Shown one piece after another: positions 54,831 to 64,000 of a DNA stretch of 64,000 bases. The stretch is from Piezodorus guildinii (taxonomy: Eukaryota > Arthropoda > Insecta > Hemiptera > Pentatomidae). Position numbers and translations under genes: made by a program. Each line of letters starts with the position of its first letter. Position 1 is the stretch's first letter. Where the stretch lies: NCBI GenBank assembly GCA_023052935.1, contig CM041294.1:102828116-102892115 (forward strand). Reading direction: 5' to 3'. The notes beneath the pieces were generated by a model. It made no database searches. It saw only the letters and a list, made by a program, of their open reading frames with translations, and was not told the origin of the DNA.

Positions 54831-54886
<56 letters not shown>
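54831..54886. repeat. (TA)n microsatellite
   Basis: About 56 bases of TA dinucleotide. The overlapping ORFs with poly(IleTyr) are its translation. Confidence 0.95.
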
Positions 54887-54889
<3 letters not shown>

Positions 54890-56225
54890 TTTTTTTTTCT
54901 TACCGGGAAATGATGAACACTTCTGTATTCGTTGCATTGCATAGCCAGTTTCAATTTCCGAAGTTGTATTCTGTTTCGGAACAGAATTTCCTATTCTTAT
55001 TTTTTTTAAATATATTCTGTCTATTCTGTACTGGTAGTTTATCATCTAAATTTGATAGATTACGATCAGTAAATTTTATATAGATTAAAGCCAAAATTTT
55101 ATCGCTCTTTGGGGCAAAACTCTATCATTGTTTATCATTTGGAAAAATTAAGTTTTTTTTTTTTTTTGCCCTATAAAAGAAAAATGTCAGTGCCTTAAAC
55201 ATGAAAACATGAAGAAAAACTACTAGAACAACAACAAATTTAAAAGCAATTTGTATTTTATTGTGTGGTGTAAATTTTTAGGAAATTATTTGAAAATTTA
55301 TATAAAATCACCAAGTCGTGATCTGAAAGTATTTTTTTTTTTATTAAACATATCTAATAAAAATTGTAAAAAATAGGTAAAGTAGGGGTTATATGAGAAT
55401 GATTAGCCACAGGAATATTTTTCCGAAACTGTCGAACCTAATATTTTTGTATGACATAGAAAATAGCTAAAAAAGTCTCAGCCTACCATTAAAATTAAAC
55501 CTACTTAGGTATAAGATGAAATTAAATATGTCTATTGTATTAATAACTATCGCAGAGTTTTGCCTCGAAAAAGTGTGTTTTTCGGTGCACAGGCCAGTAT
55601 GGAAACTCAATTTCTTCTTTCCTGGGAAAACCAGTTAACTAACGATTAACATACTCAAGACCTATACCTAGTTTTATCTAATCATGGAGAAATTTTTCTG
55701 ACAACCCTCTTACAATGGCCGCTAGGCCTGCTAACATAAATAAATATTAAAGTGCTACCAGTAGTTTCTTCACACGTCTATATCGAGATCATCATCAAAT
55801 GATAATTTTAAGTGTATATAAAATGAATTATTTATATATATATGTATACTATATTCTATTCTATTCTTCTTATTCTCATCCACATTAAATTTTGCATGCT
55901 TCATTAAGTGTAAATATTTTCAAGAAAATGTGATGCTAGAAGCTCGTCGGATCGAAGCAGGAATCTTTCAATTGAGCCAAGAGAAGAGGAATATGTGCTC
56001 AGTGGCCCGTCACTGATTAACTTGGGGCCACTCGCAGACTCAGCGGTATTCGACCCCGCTAGCTTTCAAATGCCTTACATAGTTTATAATTATTTCTCAT
56101 AAGGCAATTTAACTACAATTCCCTTTATAATATTAATCAATATAATATGAAAAATTATTATTACTGTAAGTTTTTATTTCAAGATTACCAACGCCCGGAT
56201 AATATGGACAACAAATATCCCTTAG
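54887..56225. other. AT-rich non-coding DNA
   Basis: No gene supported. A richer patch at 55940-56070 holds a B-box-like GGTATTCGACCCCGC without a convincing tRNA fold. Confidence 0.45.
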
Positions 56226-56650
56226 TCCAGTAAAATAAGGATATTTGTTGGAATTCATTCAGAAAAATTTGGAAATTGTTTTAATACCTCCTAATAGTCC
56301 TAAATAAAAGTAATCTGAGTTAGCACAGTTGAGATTAACATTTTACAGGGAAAAAACCTGGAATAGTTTGCACTTTATTTTTTCAGTTTTTTACCTATAA
56401 CTCGAAAACGGCGCTTCCCACAGCAAATGTATTTTTTTTTTTTCAGAAAGTACCATTTTCGAGTTAAGGTGAGAACTGAAAAAAGTGCAAAAAATTCCAG
56501 GTTTTTCGGCTCCAAAAAGTTGGGAGCTTAACTTTTCATGGTTCAAACTCAGATTACTTTTATTAAGGACCATGGGAGGTATTAATGCAATTTCCAGCTT
56601 TGTCCGAATTAATCACAAAAAACCTTGAATTTTAGTCTTATTTGACTGGG
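56226..56650. mobile_element. 425-bp palindromic MITE
   Basis: Two inverted arms of about 195 bases around a short T-rich loop near 56435. Matching landmarks: left CCAGTAAAATAAG against inverse CCAGTCAAATAAG at the right end; TTAATACCTCC; AAAAGTAATCTGAGTT; AAAACCTGGAAT; TTTTTTCAGTT; AACTCGAAAA. Identity by eye is about 75-80% with small indels. No ORF of substance. Transposon superfamily and target duplication are not determined. Confidence 0.8.
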
Positions 56651-56855
56651 CTGCCTAGCATTGTCGTTTTTATATGAAGCGTGTAAAGTATGAATATAAG
56701 ATATTAACTATGATAGGATTTTATATGTATTATGAATGAATGTATTTATGATTTATGAAACGTTGTTAAAATAAAGTAACCATTTTTTTTTCGAAATACC
56801 TTAACTTATTTTATTTTGTTTGATAAAAATAACATATCTATGTTATCATGTATTG
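56651..56855. other. AT-rich spacer
   Basis: Nothing recognised. Confidence 0.4.
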
Positions 56856-57600
56856 TTAGAAGAAGAAGAAACTTTATTTATTTACATAATATTTACAATG
56901 TACACTCAATACAAATATGTTTGGTTTCATGATTTCAGTGGACCTTTTTTCATGATAACAGAGCTTCAATCATCCTTTGAATTTACTAATTATCATACAA
57001 TATTTTGTTTAAGATAGCAGGAAAAGTAACACGAAAAAACCTACACAATATAAATTACAATATTAATTTAAAAGTACATGTTTGGTTCTTTTGTGCGTGT
57101 AGCGCTTTAGTGATGTTTTGTTGTAATTACCGATTTCTAGTTTTAATGGATTTTCAGAAATTGTGGTTTTATTAGAATAGTTTTTGGTTGCTGTGTAGAT
57201 ATACTGTTTTAATGTTGGAAGATTTAGGTCAGAGAGCATTTTTGAAATTTTAGTATATCGTGGGTAGTTATTGATGATTCGCATACATGTATTTTGTATT
57301 GTTTCTATTTTTTTATAATTGGTATTGCAAGTCGAGCTCCAGACGGGCGATGCATAACAGATCTGGGCACGTATGACTGTTTTATATAGTAGTAGTTTGT
57401 TCTGAGTGCTCAAACTGGATTTTTTATTAAAATATGGGAACATTTTATAAATACATTTTTTTGTTTTTTAGGATTTTCTATTGATATGTTCAGTATAGGT
57501 TAACGATTTGTCTAAAGTTATGCCTAAGTATTTAACTGATTTAGACCAGTTAATGTGGACTGAGTTTAATAAAAGATGATAAAAGTATTGTTATTATTAT
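56856..57600 (-). mobile_element. Jockey-like LINE fragment (RT thumb and 3' end)
   Basis: Minus-strand. From 57590: LLIKSVHINWSKSVKYLGIT-type start, LDKSLTYTEHI, then the 126-codon frame 57443-57063 with SLSTQNKLLLYKTVIRAQIC, YASPVWSSTCNTNYKKIETI, QNTCMRIINNYPRYTKISKM and LSDLNLPTLKQYI. All are Jockey-clade thumb motifs. The ORF ends normally at 57063, and a ~200-base 3' UTR follows to about 56860. It is a different family from the 13.1-kb Jockey. Confidence 0.85.
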
Positions 57601-59865
57601 GACTTAAGACCAGATTTCCATGATTTTTAACGATTTATTTACTTGCGTGTTTCAGCTTCAAACCCAGACATCCATCCCGTTCATGTATTAGGGATGTTTT
57701 GCTCTTTTGCACTAAATTACATGTTTTTTTAATTTTATTGCATTGAAGTGCATTTTTTCCACTTTTGAGTTAAATTTAATTATTAAAATTTAATATCACA
57801 ATGGATCGAACCAAATTTTCGGTAATAAAACTAAATAGATCTACCAACAAATATCTAAAATTTTATTTTAACATCTTTCTTTCATTAAATCTACAATTCA
57901 ATTATTAGTTAAGAAGGGAAAAATGAACGAAAATGTTCGGACAACTGACTAGAATGTAAACACACCCGTCAAACATAATGCGTTTCGTTGTTTTTATTCG
58001 TTCAACATCACTTTCGAATTAGCCGCTACCCGGGCTCATTCCAAGCCGTTCATTGTCATTGTCACACTGAATCTGATGTTTACAACCTTCAGAATTCTCT
58101 CTTAGTATTTAGTTTTAAGTGTGATTTGAAATCTCAGATTTTCTTCAAAATTTATAGTGGTTGTAAAAGTTAAATATCAATGTTTAAATAATGCCGAAAA
58201 GATAAAACGTGTCTTGTCGAAAATTGAAACCTAGATATCTTATTCATCCTAGCTTAGATCTAATGGAAAACCCGTTTTGTATTGCTTGAGATCAGTCAAA
58301 ACCAATGGGTTAAGAAAAGAAATCCCAAACAGGCGCTAAATGTAAAATACACAACTTAACAAATTCTTCCTTGTTATAATTTAGGGTATGAATAATAAAA
58401 ATTATTATTATTTATTTTGTTGTTAGCTGGACACAAGTATATATTGAAGCAGAAAAATAGGTCTATAGAAAAACAGAGGTCAATTACCATTGAATATCTT
58501 TCAAAATTAAAAGTATGTATATAATTAAGTACCTCCATTTATTATTCACAAGCATTCCTTTTAACTGTTTTCAGTGAGTTCTTCTAGATTGACTTACACG
58601 TTTTGTAAACTCATAATCTAACTAATTATTGAAGGAACGAATTAGGTAAGATTGATGATCGATTATTTAATTAAACTTATGAATGATTTAAATAATATTG
58701 CCTAGTAAAACAAGTTTATATAGATCTTTTGTTCACGTTATTCAATTTTTTTTTAAACATAAGAAATTAATTTCTCAAGAAAAAAACTTTCAAAGGTCAT
58801 CTTCCATATAGATTTAGATTAATTTATTTTTAGGACGCTCTACCCTCAGTTTTATATGTTTGGCCGCACTGTTTCTCGCGTCTCGAAATTATTACTGCAC
58901 GATATTGCACGTTTTTTATTTTTTTACTGCTCGAAAATCCCGTCTCTAATCATGACTTGCTATGATTTACTTCAAATTTTAAATGAACATTAGTCGATTC
59001 GCATCTTGGTTAATAAGGAGAAAAAAGCATAAAACAAGAACGTAAAATATTTCATGATGGGATATTTTTGGTTCTATGCGGTAAATGATTTTGATAGAAG
59101 CAAATTATAACAATATCTCATTTATATTTGAGATCTGGTAAGTAGGATAATAAAATAAAGTATTTTACTATTTTTTGAAAATTGGCCCACCATTATATAA
59201 TTTAGTTAGTTGAGAATTGAATAGAAATTACACGAGGAATCGATTCAATTGCATCGGTAACTAGTGATGGGCACCATCTGGTAGCTTTAACTCCTCTAAC
59301 TGGTCTTAAGTTTAAATTAAGAGAAAATCAAGTTTCTCTTTTTCCATTGCGGAGGAACAAGTTAAAACTAATTTTAGTTAACAAAGTTGTTTTACATGGC
59401 TCATGAACATATAAAGCAGTAATTAAGAGAGAAAAAAGATAAAGATGAGGGGAAATATAACTTTCTTATATGAATTAGGTTTGTTATGCTCATGTTTTAT
59501 TAATAATTGTACATTTGATATGAGGATTTATTATTTTTAATGTTGTTGCCTCTATGTTGTAGTATCATCATTGTTTATAACATTAACTCAAACCAAATTG
59601 TACGGTTTGATTAGTTTTAAGAATCGCTTTATTGTAGGTATATGGTTTGTTTAGTATATTACTACAGGCTTCACTGCACATAAAGGAATAATTCATTTTC
59701 TCCTATTGATACGTCCGTCTTTCATAGTGTTTGTATTATTCTAAAATTTATATGAGTAACATTGTTTATTACTCTTTTATAAGTATTGAACGTAATTTTG
59801 ATTTAAACATGTGCATGATTAATTCGTCATTTAAATATGGAACTTCATCTAACTCAGATCAGATG
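57601..59865. other. AT-rich non-coding DNA
   Basis: 2.2 kb with no gene, RNA or repeat I can support. Confidence 0.5.
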
Positions 59866-60345
59866 AAATGGGCACAACACAACTAACAACAAGTTAAGAG
59901 AAGTAAGAAGTAACATCTCCCAATGGCCAAAAGCGAAGGGAAGAGATTGTCCTGGCGCGCCAGCGGATTGGACACACCCAACGAATGTACGGCCATCTCA
60001 TGCCATGAGAACCTCCTACGGACTGCCCAACCCGCGGTTGTCCAATTCCCTTAAAGCACATCTTGACGGATTATAGGGCTTATGATATTCACAAAGCACA
60101 TTTCGTAATACACATTCGACACTGACTTACCAACCGTTCTACAAGACAACATACAGACTACAGCAAAACTGCTTGACTTCCTACATCGGACATACTTGTA
60201 CAATAGACTGTTATATTTAATCCTTTTGCCGAAGTTCTATGAGACGAAAATGACCCAAGTGGCTTTGGTCTTACATATGAAAAAAAGGACTTAACATAGG
60301 CACCTTGCCTCCTGCCATACAGTATCCGTCAATAATATTCCGATT
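59866..60345 (+). mobile_element. RNase H LINE 3' fragment, copy of the 9.3-kb family
   Basis: Plus-strand, 5'-truncated. Reads NKLREVRSNISQWPKAKGRE, EIVLARQRIGHTQRMYGHLM, stop, EPPTDCPTRGCPIPLKHILT, DYRAYD; the 9.3-kb element has the same tail (NKLREIRRDISHWHSA..., PTDYPTCGCPVTVKHV). The shared 3' UTR includes AAAATGACCCAAGTGG (AAAATAACCCAAGTGG in the other copy). Confidence 0.8.
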
Positions 60346-60371
60346 TTTCCGGTTGAACAGATTCGGACTCC

Positions 60372-60389
60372 TTTTTTTTTTTTTTTTTA
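60372..60389. repeat. Poly(T) tract
   Basis: 18-base T run between two LINE fragments. Confidence 0.9.
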
Positions 60390-60790
60390 ACGTCTAGCAT
60401 GGAATCCGCACACAAGACATGCGCTTTAACCTTCCATTCAACTACAAAAGGTTCATCTACATGACCGTCATAAAGTCTATGTATTTTGACTTACAGAATT
60501 GAGCTTTCATCTATACGACCAAAACCCTTCGTAATATCCTCAACGCTTCCTACTTTGTCAGGAACATATCCATAAAAAATTCCATGTTCCACATGTTGCT
60601 TATTTTGTCCAAACCAGGTATCAATCCTTATATGAAAAACTCCATTCCCACTCTAACCCACTAGTTCCACTCTTGCTTCCGCATCCATTCCTGACATTCC
60701 TCAGAGACGTCTGAAAAGAAGATAGCCTCGAGACCTTCCAGTTTAAATTACTTACTTGAGTACTACAAAATGGCAGTTCATCTACATTTG
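60390..60790 (+). mobile_element. Decayed Jockey-type ORF2 C-terminus
   Basis: Plus-strand pieces in shifting frames: RNISNASYFVRNISI (NAPYYVTNSTLH in the 13.1-kb copy), then VQTRYQSLYEKLHSHSNPL and RRLKRR-stop-PRDLP, the normal Jockey ORF2 end. Its 3' UTR start resembles 52.4 and 42.4 kb. Confidence 0.6.
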
Positions 60791-62330
60791 TTTTTCATTT
60801 ATATTTATCTTAAAGCGTATTTACTATGTAATTTATGTAGAAAGGAAGGAAACCTGGAAAAATAAATTGCTCAGATGAAAAATCTATCAAGAGATAGAGA
60901 TGGCTGGAGAGAGTGGCTGAATGTACCTCAACGCTAATATGAGGCAGAAGATGTAAGAGAATGCGGAAGAAGTATTTTCTAGGTGTATTATCTAATACAG
61001 TAGTCAATTAAAATAAATAATAAAATTTTTAAAAAATTGGCAAACTGGAAGAAAAACTGAACTATGGGTTCTAAAATTTATTTGGTTATCTATCACGGTA
61101 TAAATGGCCATTTAGTAAATACGCGTCCCATATTTAAAAGTTTAATGGATATCAGGAACCCTTAGAGCGGGTTAAAGCAGTTATTAATGGTTTTTCGATA
61201 GAGCAGGAGCCAGAGGTCTTACAATGGATATAATGCGGCAGTCGCTTAAGCGGTGGGCCCATATTTCCCAATTTGCATAAACCTGGAACCGATATTATCG
61301 CAATTAAGACGTTTTATGCGATTCTGAGACTACGATTTAGAGAATATCGGCAATTCCATTCAATTCCGTAAACTCGACTAGTGATTTGTGTTTTTTATAA
61401 TGTAATATTGTCCCTAACCATAAATTATTTTTCATCGAACCTTGAACGACAATGGTATTCTTAAATTAGTTATAATAATTCAGATATATTCCTTCGTCGT
61501 TAGAATATTTTAAACTCTATTAGTCTTTAAACCTTTTGGTTTTATTATTTTCAATAAGGAATATTGATAGTCAACCAAGAAAATAAAATTAATAACACCC
61601 CTCAGAATATGAGGTTTTATGTCTCAATATCCCTACTGACTAAGTATTGAATGCTCTGGTAGTTCACATGCTTTTGAGAGCTTTGTGTTCTAAATATTTC
61701 CTCTTTCATTATAGGTTGGATTCTTGGTATTTCAAAAGGTTTAACTTTTAATTTATTGGAGACGGGTATTTTTTTTTTTTCTTAAGCTGAATAATGAAGT
61801 TGATTACTAAAAAAATAAACCACAATGGATACGAGAAATAATGAAGTTTTTAACAAATGTATTAATATGGCTTTTTTTTAAAGGCATTCTAAGACAAAAA
61901 ATATGGCTAATGGGGTGTCATAAATAATTTAATTATTGATAAATTATTTATTAAAGAATTTCTTATAGGGACGTATAGTGTGCTCAAGAAAATGAAATTG
62001 ACAGAGTAAATCAGAGAAAGTGTATTTAGTTAAAGATAAACAAAGAGATTGGCCAAACAAAGACAGCAAACACGAGACAGCCCTGAAAGTAGAAGCCCTA
62101 GTCAAATAGTCCGCTCCAATAATAGCTGCAAGAGGGAAAAGCACTTAATTTATAAAATGATTTTCTTTAAACACGATGATTCGCTAAATTGAAAAACATG
62201 ATTTTTGATGTAATTATATTGTGTAAATTCAATTTAACTAAAATAACCATATGTAACATGAATAATATTAGTTTGCTAAATGGTAAACCTAAATTTGTAT
62301 TTATTAATATTTATTTTAAGTTATTTATTT
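60791..62330. other. AT-rich non-coding DNA
   Basis: Nothing recognised. Confidence 0.45.
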
Positions 62331-62334
62331 ATTT

Positions 62335-62470
62335 TTTTTTTTTAACTTCTTCTCGATTATCTCCCTTTAATGCTAGAAACTCTTCCCGGTCTCTGCTCAA
62401 TAGCTTCATTTTGTTCAGCGATTTTTCTATTCCACCTCCAACACTGATGTATAAACATGTCTAAACCATT
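62335..62470 (-). other. Coding-like segment with A-rich end
   Basis: On the minus strand an open stretch reads SVGGGIEKSLNKMKLLSRDR then EEFLALKEIIEKKLKK, directly followed by a 13-base A run and AATAAATAAATAA. The charged, heptad-like pattern suggests a coiled coil. It may be a retro-inserted cDNA end or LINE ORF fragment; I do not recognise the protein. The SINE lies just to its right. Confidence 0.3.
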
Positions 62471-62483
62471 GTCTAAACCATTG

Positions 62484-62768
62484 GGATCACTTGTAGCTGG
62501 GTGGCTAGCGTAACAGCCTCCCATGCTAAAGGTCACGGGTTCAATCCCGCAGGTGGTCCTAGGATTTTTTAATGGGAGTAAAAAATCCTTAGTTACGCCG
62601 TCCTTCGGAGGGGAAGTTAAAAGGTGGTCCCGAGCCTGTGCGATGTCAGGTACTCGTTAAAGATCCCTATCCTAATAAAACCTGGATAGGCAAAATTTAG
62701 GACTCCCACTGTAGCATCGTCCGATTAGCCATAGTAGCATAAAGTGACGTTAAATAAATAAACAAACA
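62484..62768 (+). mobile_element. tRNA-derived SINE, best copy with target duplication
   Basis: Full-length, 285 bases. Head: GGATCACTTGTAGCTGGGTG, GCTAGCGTAACAGCC (box A region), AAGGTCACGGGTTCAATCCC (box B GGTTCAATCCC). Body with GCCGTCCTTCGGAGGGGA and CCTATCCTAATAAAACC. Tail AAAGTGACGTTAAATAAATAAACAAA. Flanks TGTCTAAACCATTG (62470-62483) and TGTCTAAACCACTTG (62769-62783) form a near-perfect target duplication. Pol III transcription from the internal promoter is expected for such elements. Confidence 0.93.
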
Positions 62769-63061
62769 TGTCTAAACCACTTGAGCTGTCTTTTCTCCTA
62801 AGTGCCTCTAAGTTCTAGTACGTGCAGTTGCTCTCTTTTGCTATTATTTCTAATGCTATACCACTATGCTATACAGTTTTTCTAAAACTAACCTATAATG
62901 TAGGTGCATTATAGTATACTCGTACACTCACTTAAAACATTTGAAATATATTTTTTGTAAAATCTGCTGACATTATTGTTACAGTATTTTTGGTCATTAG
63001 GAAAATATCAATAAATGTTCCGAAGCAAAACATTTATTGAAACATTATTTTTGAAAATAGG

Positions 63062-63258
63062 GGTTGTGGACTATTCGAACCAGTGAGATGGCCCTGGGAT
63101 TTTTAAAGAAAATAAATCCTTGATTATACTGTCCTTCGGAGGTGACGTTAAATAGTGGTCCCGAGCTATTGCAATGTCAGAGCTAATGCAAAAACTTGTT
63201 AAAGGTGTATTATCTGTAGCCAGAGAAGAATTAAGTGACATTAAATGAACAAACAAAA
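63062..63258 (+). mobile_element. tRNA-derived SINE, decayed copy
   Basis: Box B-like ACTATTCGAACCA, then TGTCCTTCGGAGGTGACGTT, GTGGTCCCGAGCTATTGCAA, and tail AAGTGACATTAAATGAACAA. The head (box A) and parts of the middle are missing. Confidence 0.75.
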
Positions 63259-63940
63259 AAACTATACTAAATCATTATTAATTAAATAAAGAATAACAAT
63301 AAGTTTTAATTCCAAGTTATTAGACGATGCAATCGAAGGTAAAGAATATTAAATTAAGCACTTTATATATTCTGTAATGTTAGTTGTTTAATGCTTGTTT
63401 ACTCAAACCCTTATGACATTTTTCATTATATAAATATTGTTAGAAAGTTTATTGACACTTTATGAACTTAAGGGGATTAGTTATGGCGGTTACATTATCT
63501 TAAAAGTTTTTCCCTAATACCACAGAAATAGGCTCAAATGGATAAATTTGAAAAGAGTAAATAATCAGTGATAACAGGTTACAATCTCTTAATACAGGAT
63601 TCACTATTTTTTTTTCTTTTTATCATTCTAAAATTAAGTTTTATTCCTAGAAAAAATATGAAAAAGGCTACAATAATTTTTAAAAATTGAATAAAAAATT
63701 ATGTGATTACAAATCAAAGTCAATTAATATACAATCAAATACTTAATTTCCTCAATTGATATAATTAGATATTATAAAAAAAATGGATACTGACCTTAAT
63801 TTGTCTATAAAATTATCGAAAAAGTCGATTTGATCATTGTTTTGAGGAATGGATTCAGAATCCAAATAAATAATTAAGAATAACAACAATAAGTAATTGA
63901 AAACAGGAATCAAGAACGATTTTTTTAAATTTAATAGAAA
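63259..63940. other. AT-rich non-coding DNA
   Basis: Nothing recognised. Confidence 0.4.
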
Positions 63941-63944
63941 AATA

Positions 63945-64000
63945 TAATTTAAGGATATCCCATATGTTGCTGATTTGACCTGAGCCAGGTATCGATTCTT
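63945..64000 (+). mobile_element. Jockey-type ORF2 fragment at window edge
   Basis: Plus-strand DIPYVADLT-stop-ARYRF corresponds to the LNIPFVLD... segment after the Jockey thumb and matches 60590-60640 at the DNA level (GAGCCAGGTATCGATTCTT against AAACCAGGTATCAATCCTT). It continues beyond the window. Confidence 0.5.

Noticed and set aside
55990..56075. Possible tRNA or SINE with GGTATTCGACCCCGC
   Set aside because: Partial stem pairings only. It does not match the SINE family here, and a complete cloverleaf could not be formed.
1..64000. Further Nmdar2 exons on the minus strand
   Set aside because: I scanned GC-richer patches for splice-bounded frames and known receptor segments (ligand-binding lobes, pore, M4) and found none. 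Short or divergent exons could be missed.

Overview
This is animal, almost certainly insect, nuclear DNA: AT-rich, intron-scale, with no prokaryotic gene layout. The only host coding segment I can support is one exon at 3661-3848 on the minus strand. It has clean splice signals and encodes part of the amino-terminal domain of an NMDA-type glutamate receptor subunit 2 (GluN2/Nmdar2). Everything else looks like intronic or flanking DNA filled with transposable elements. Jockey-, R1-, RTE-, CR1/L2-like and RNase H-bearing LINEs, a tRNA-derived SINE and Helitrons fit an arthropod. I lean to a hemipteran-like insect, but the sequence does not prove an order.

Layout. 0.5-2.2 kb: decayed LINE (RT + RNase H). 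2.5 kb: Penelope/MITE-like half element. 3.66-3.85 kb: GluN2 exon. 4.7-5.4 kb: dispersed repeat with a CA microsatellite. 7-16.5 kb: LINE-rich block with a 3' RNase H LINE fragment, a CR1-like tail, a LINE carrying decayed endonuclease, RT and RNase H domains (9.3-13.1 kb, minus), a 5'-truncated Jockey element with poly(A) (13.1-14.5 kb, plus) and a CR1-like RT fragment. 17-23 kb: mostly AT-rich, with a tandem duplication, a SINE and a CR1-like tail. 23.2-25.7 kb: a 2.4-kb LINE insertion with a 16-bp target-site duplication. 26.8-28.1 kb: a dispersed repeat interrupted by a Helitron and bordered by a SINE. 29.7-33.3 kb: CR1-like tail, R1-like fragments, and a second Helitron with a poly(A) retro-insert nested in it.

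34.6-42.2 kb is the most striking part. A palindromic element with hammerhead-ribozyme-like cores lies beside a solo-LTR-like sequence (TG...CA, 4-bp duplication). That sequence is split by a 6.67-kb foldback element with a 9-bp target duplication. The two foldback arms are inverted arrays of ~300-bp tandem units, about 5-6 units in the left arm and about 14 in the right.

42.2-64 kb: AT-rich DNA with LINE fragments. These include a plus-strand EN+RT LINE (47.5-50.06 kb) tail-to-tail with an internally deleted RTE-type LINE (50.06-51.25 kb), further Jockey pieces, a 425-bp palindromic MITE at 56.2 kb, three more SINE copies, and a Jockey fragment running off the right edge.

No element appears autonomous: every transposase, RT, RNase H or helicase reading frame seen is truncated or frameshifted. 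The nesting gives a relative chronology: dispersed repeat before Helitron; Helitron before poly(A) insert; LTR before foldback.
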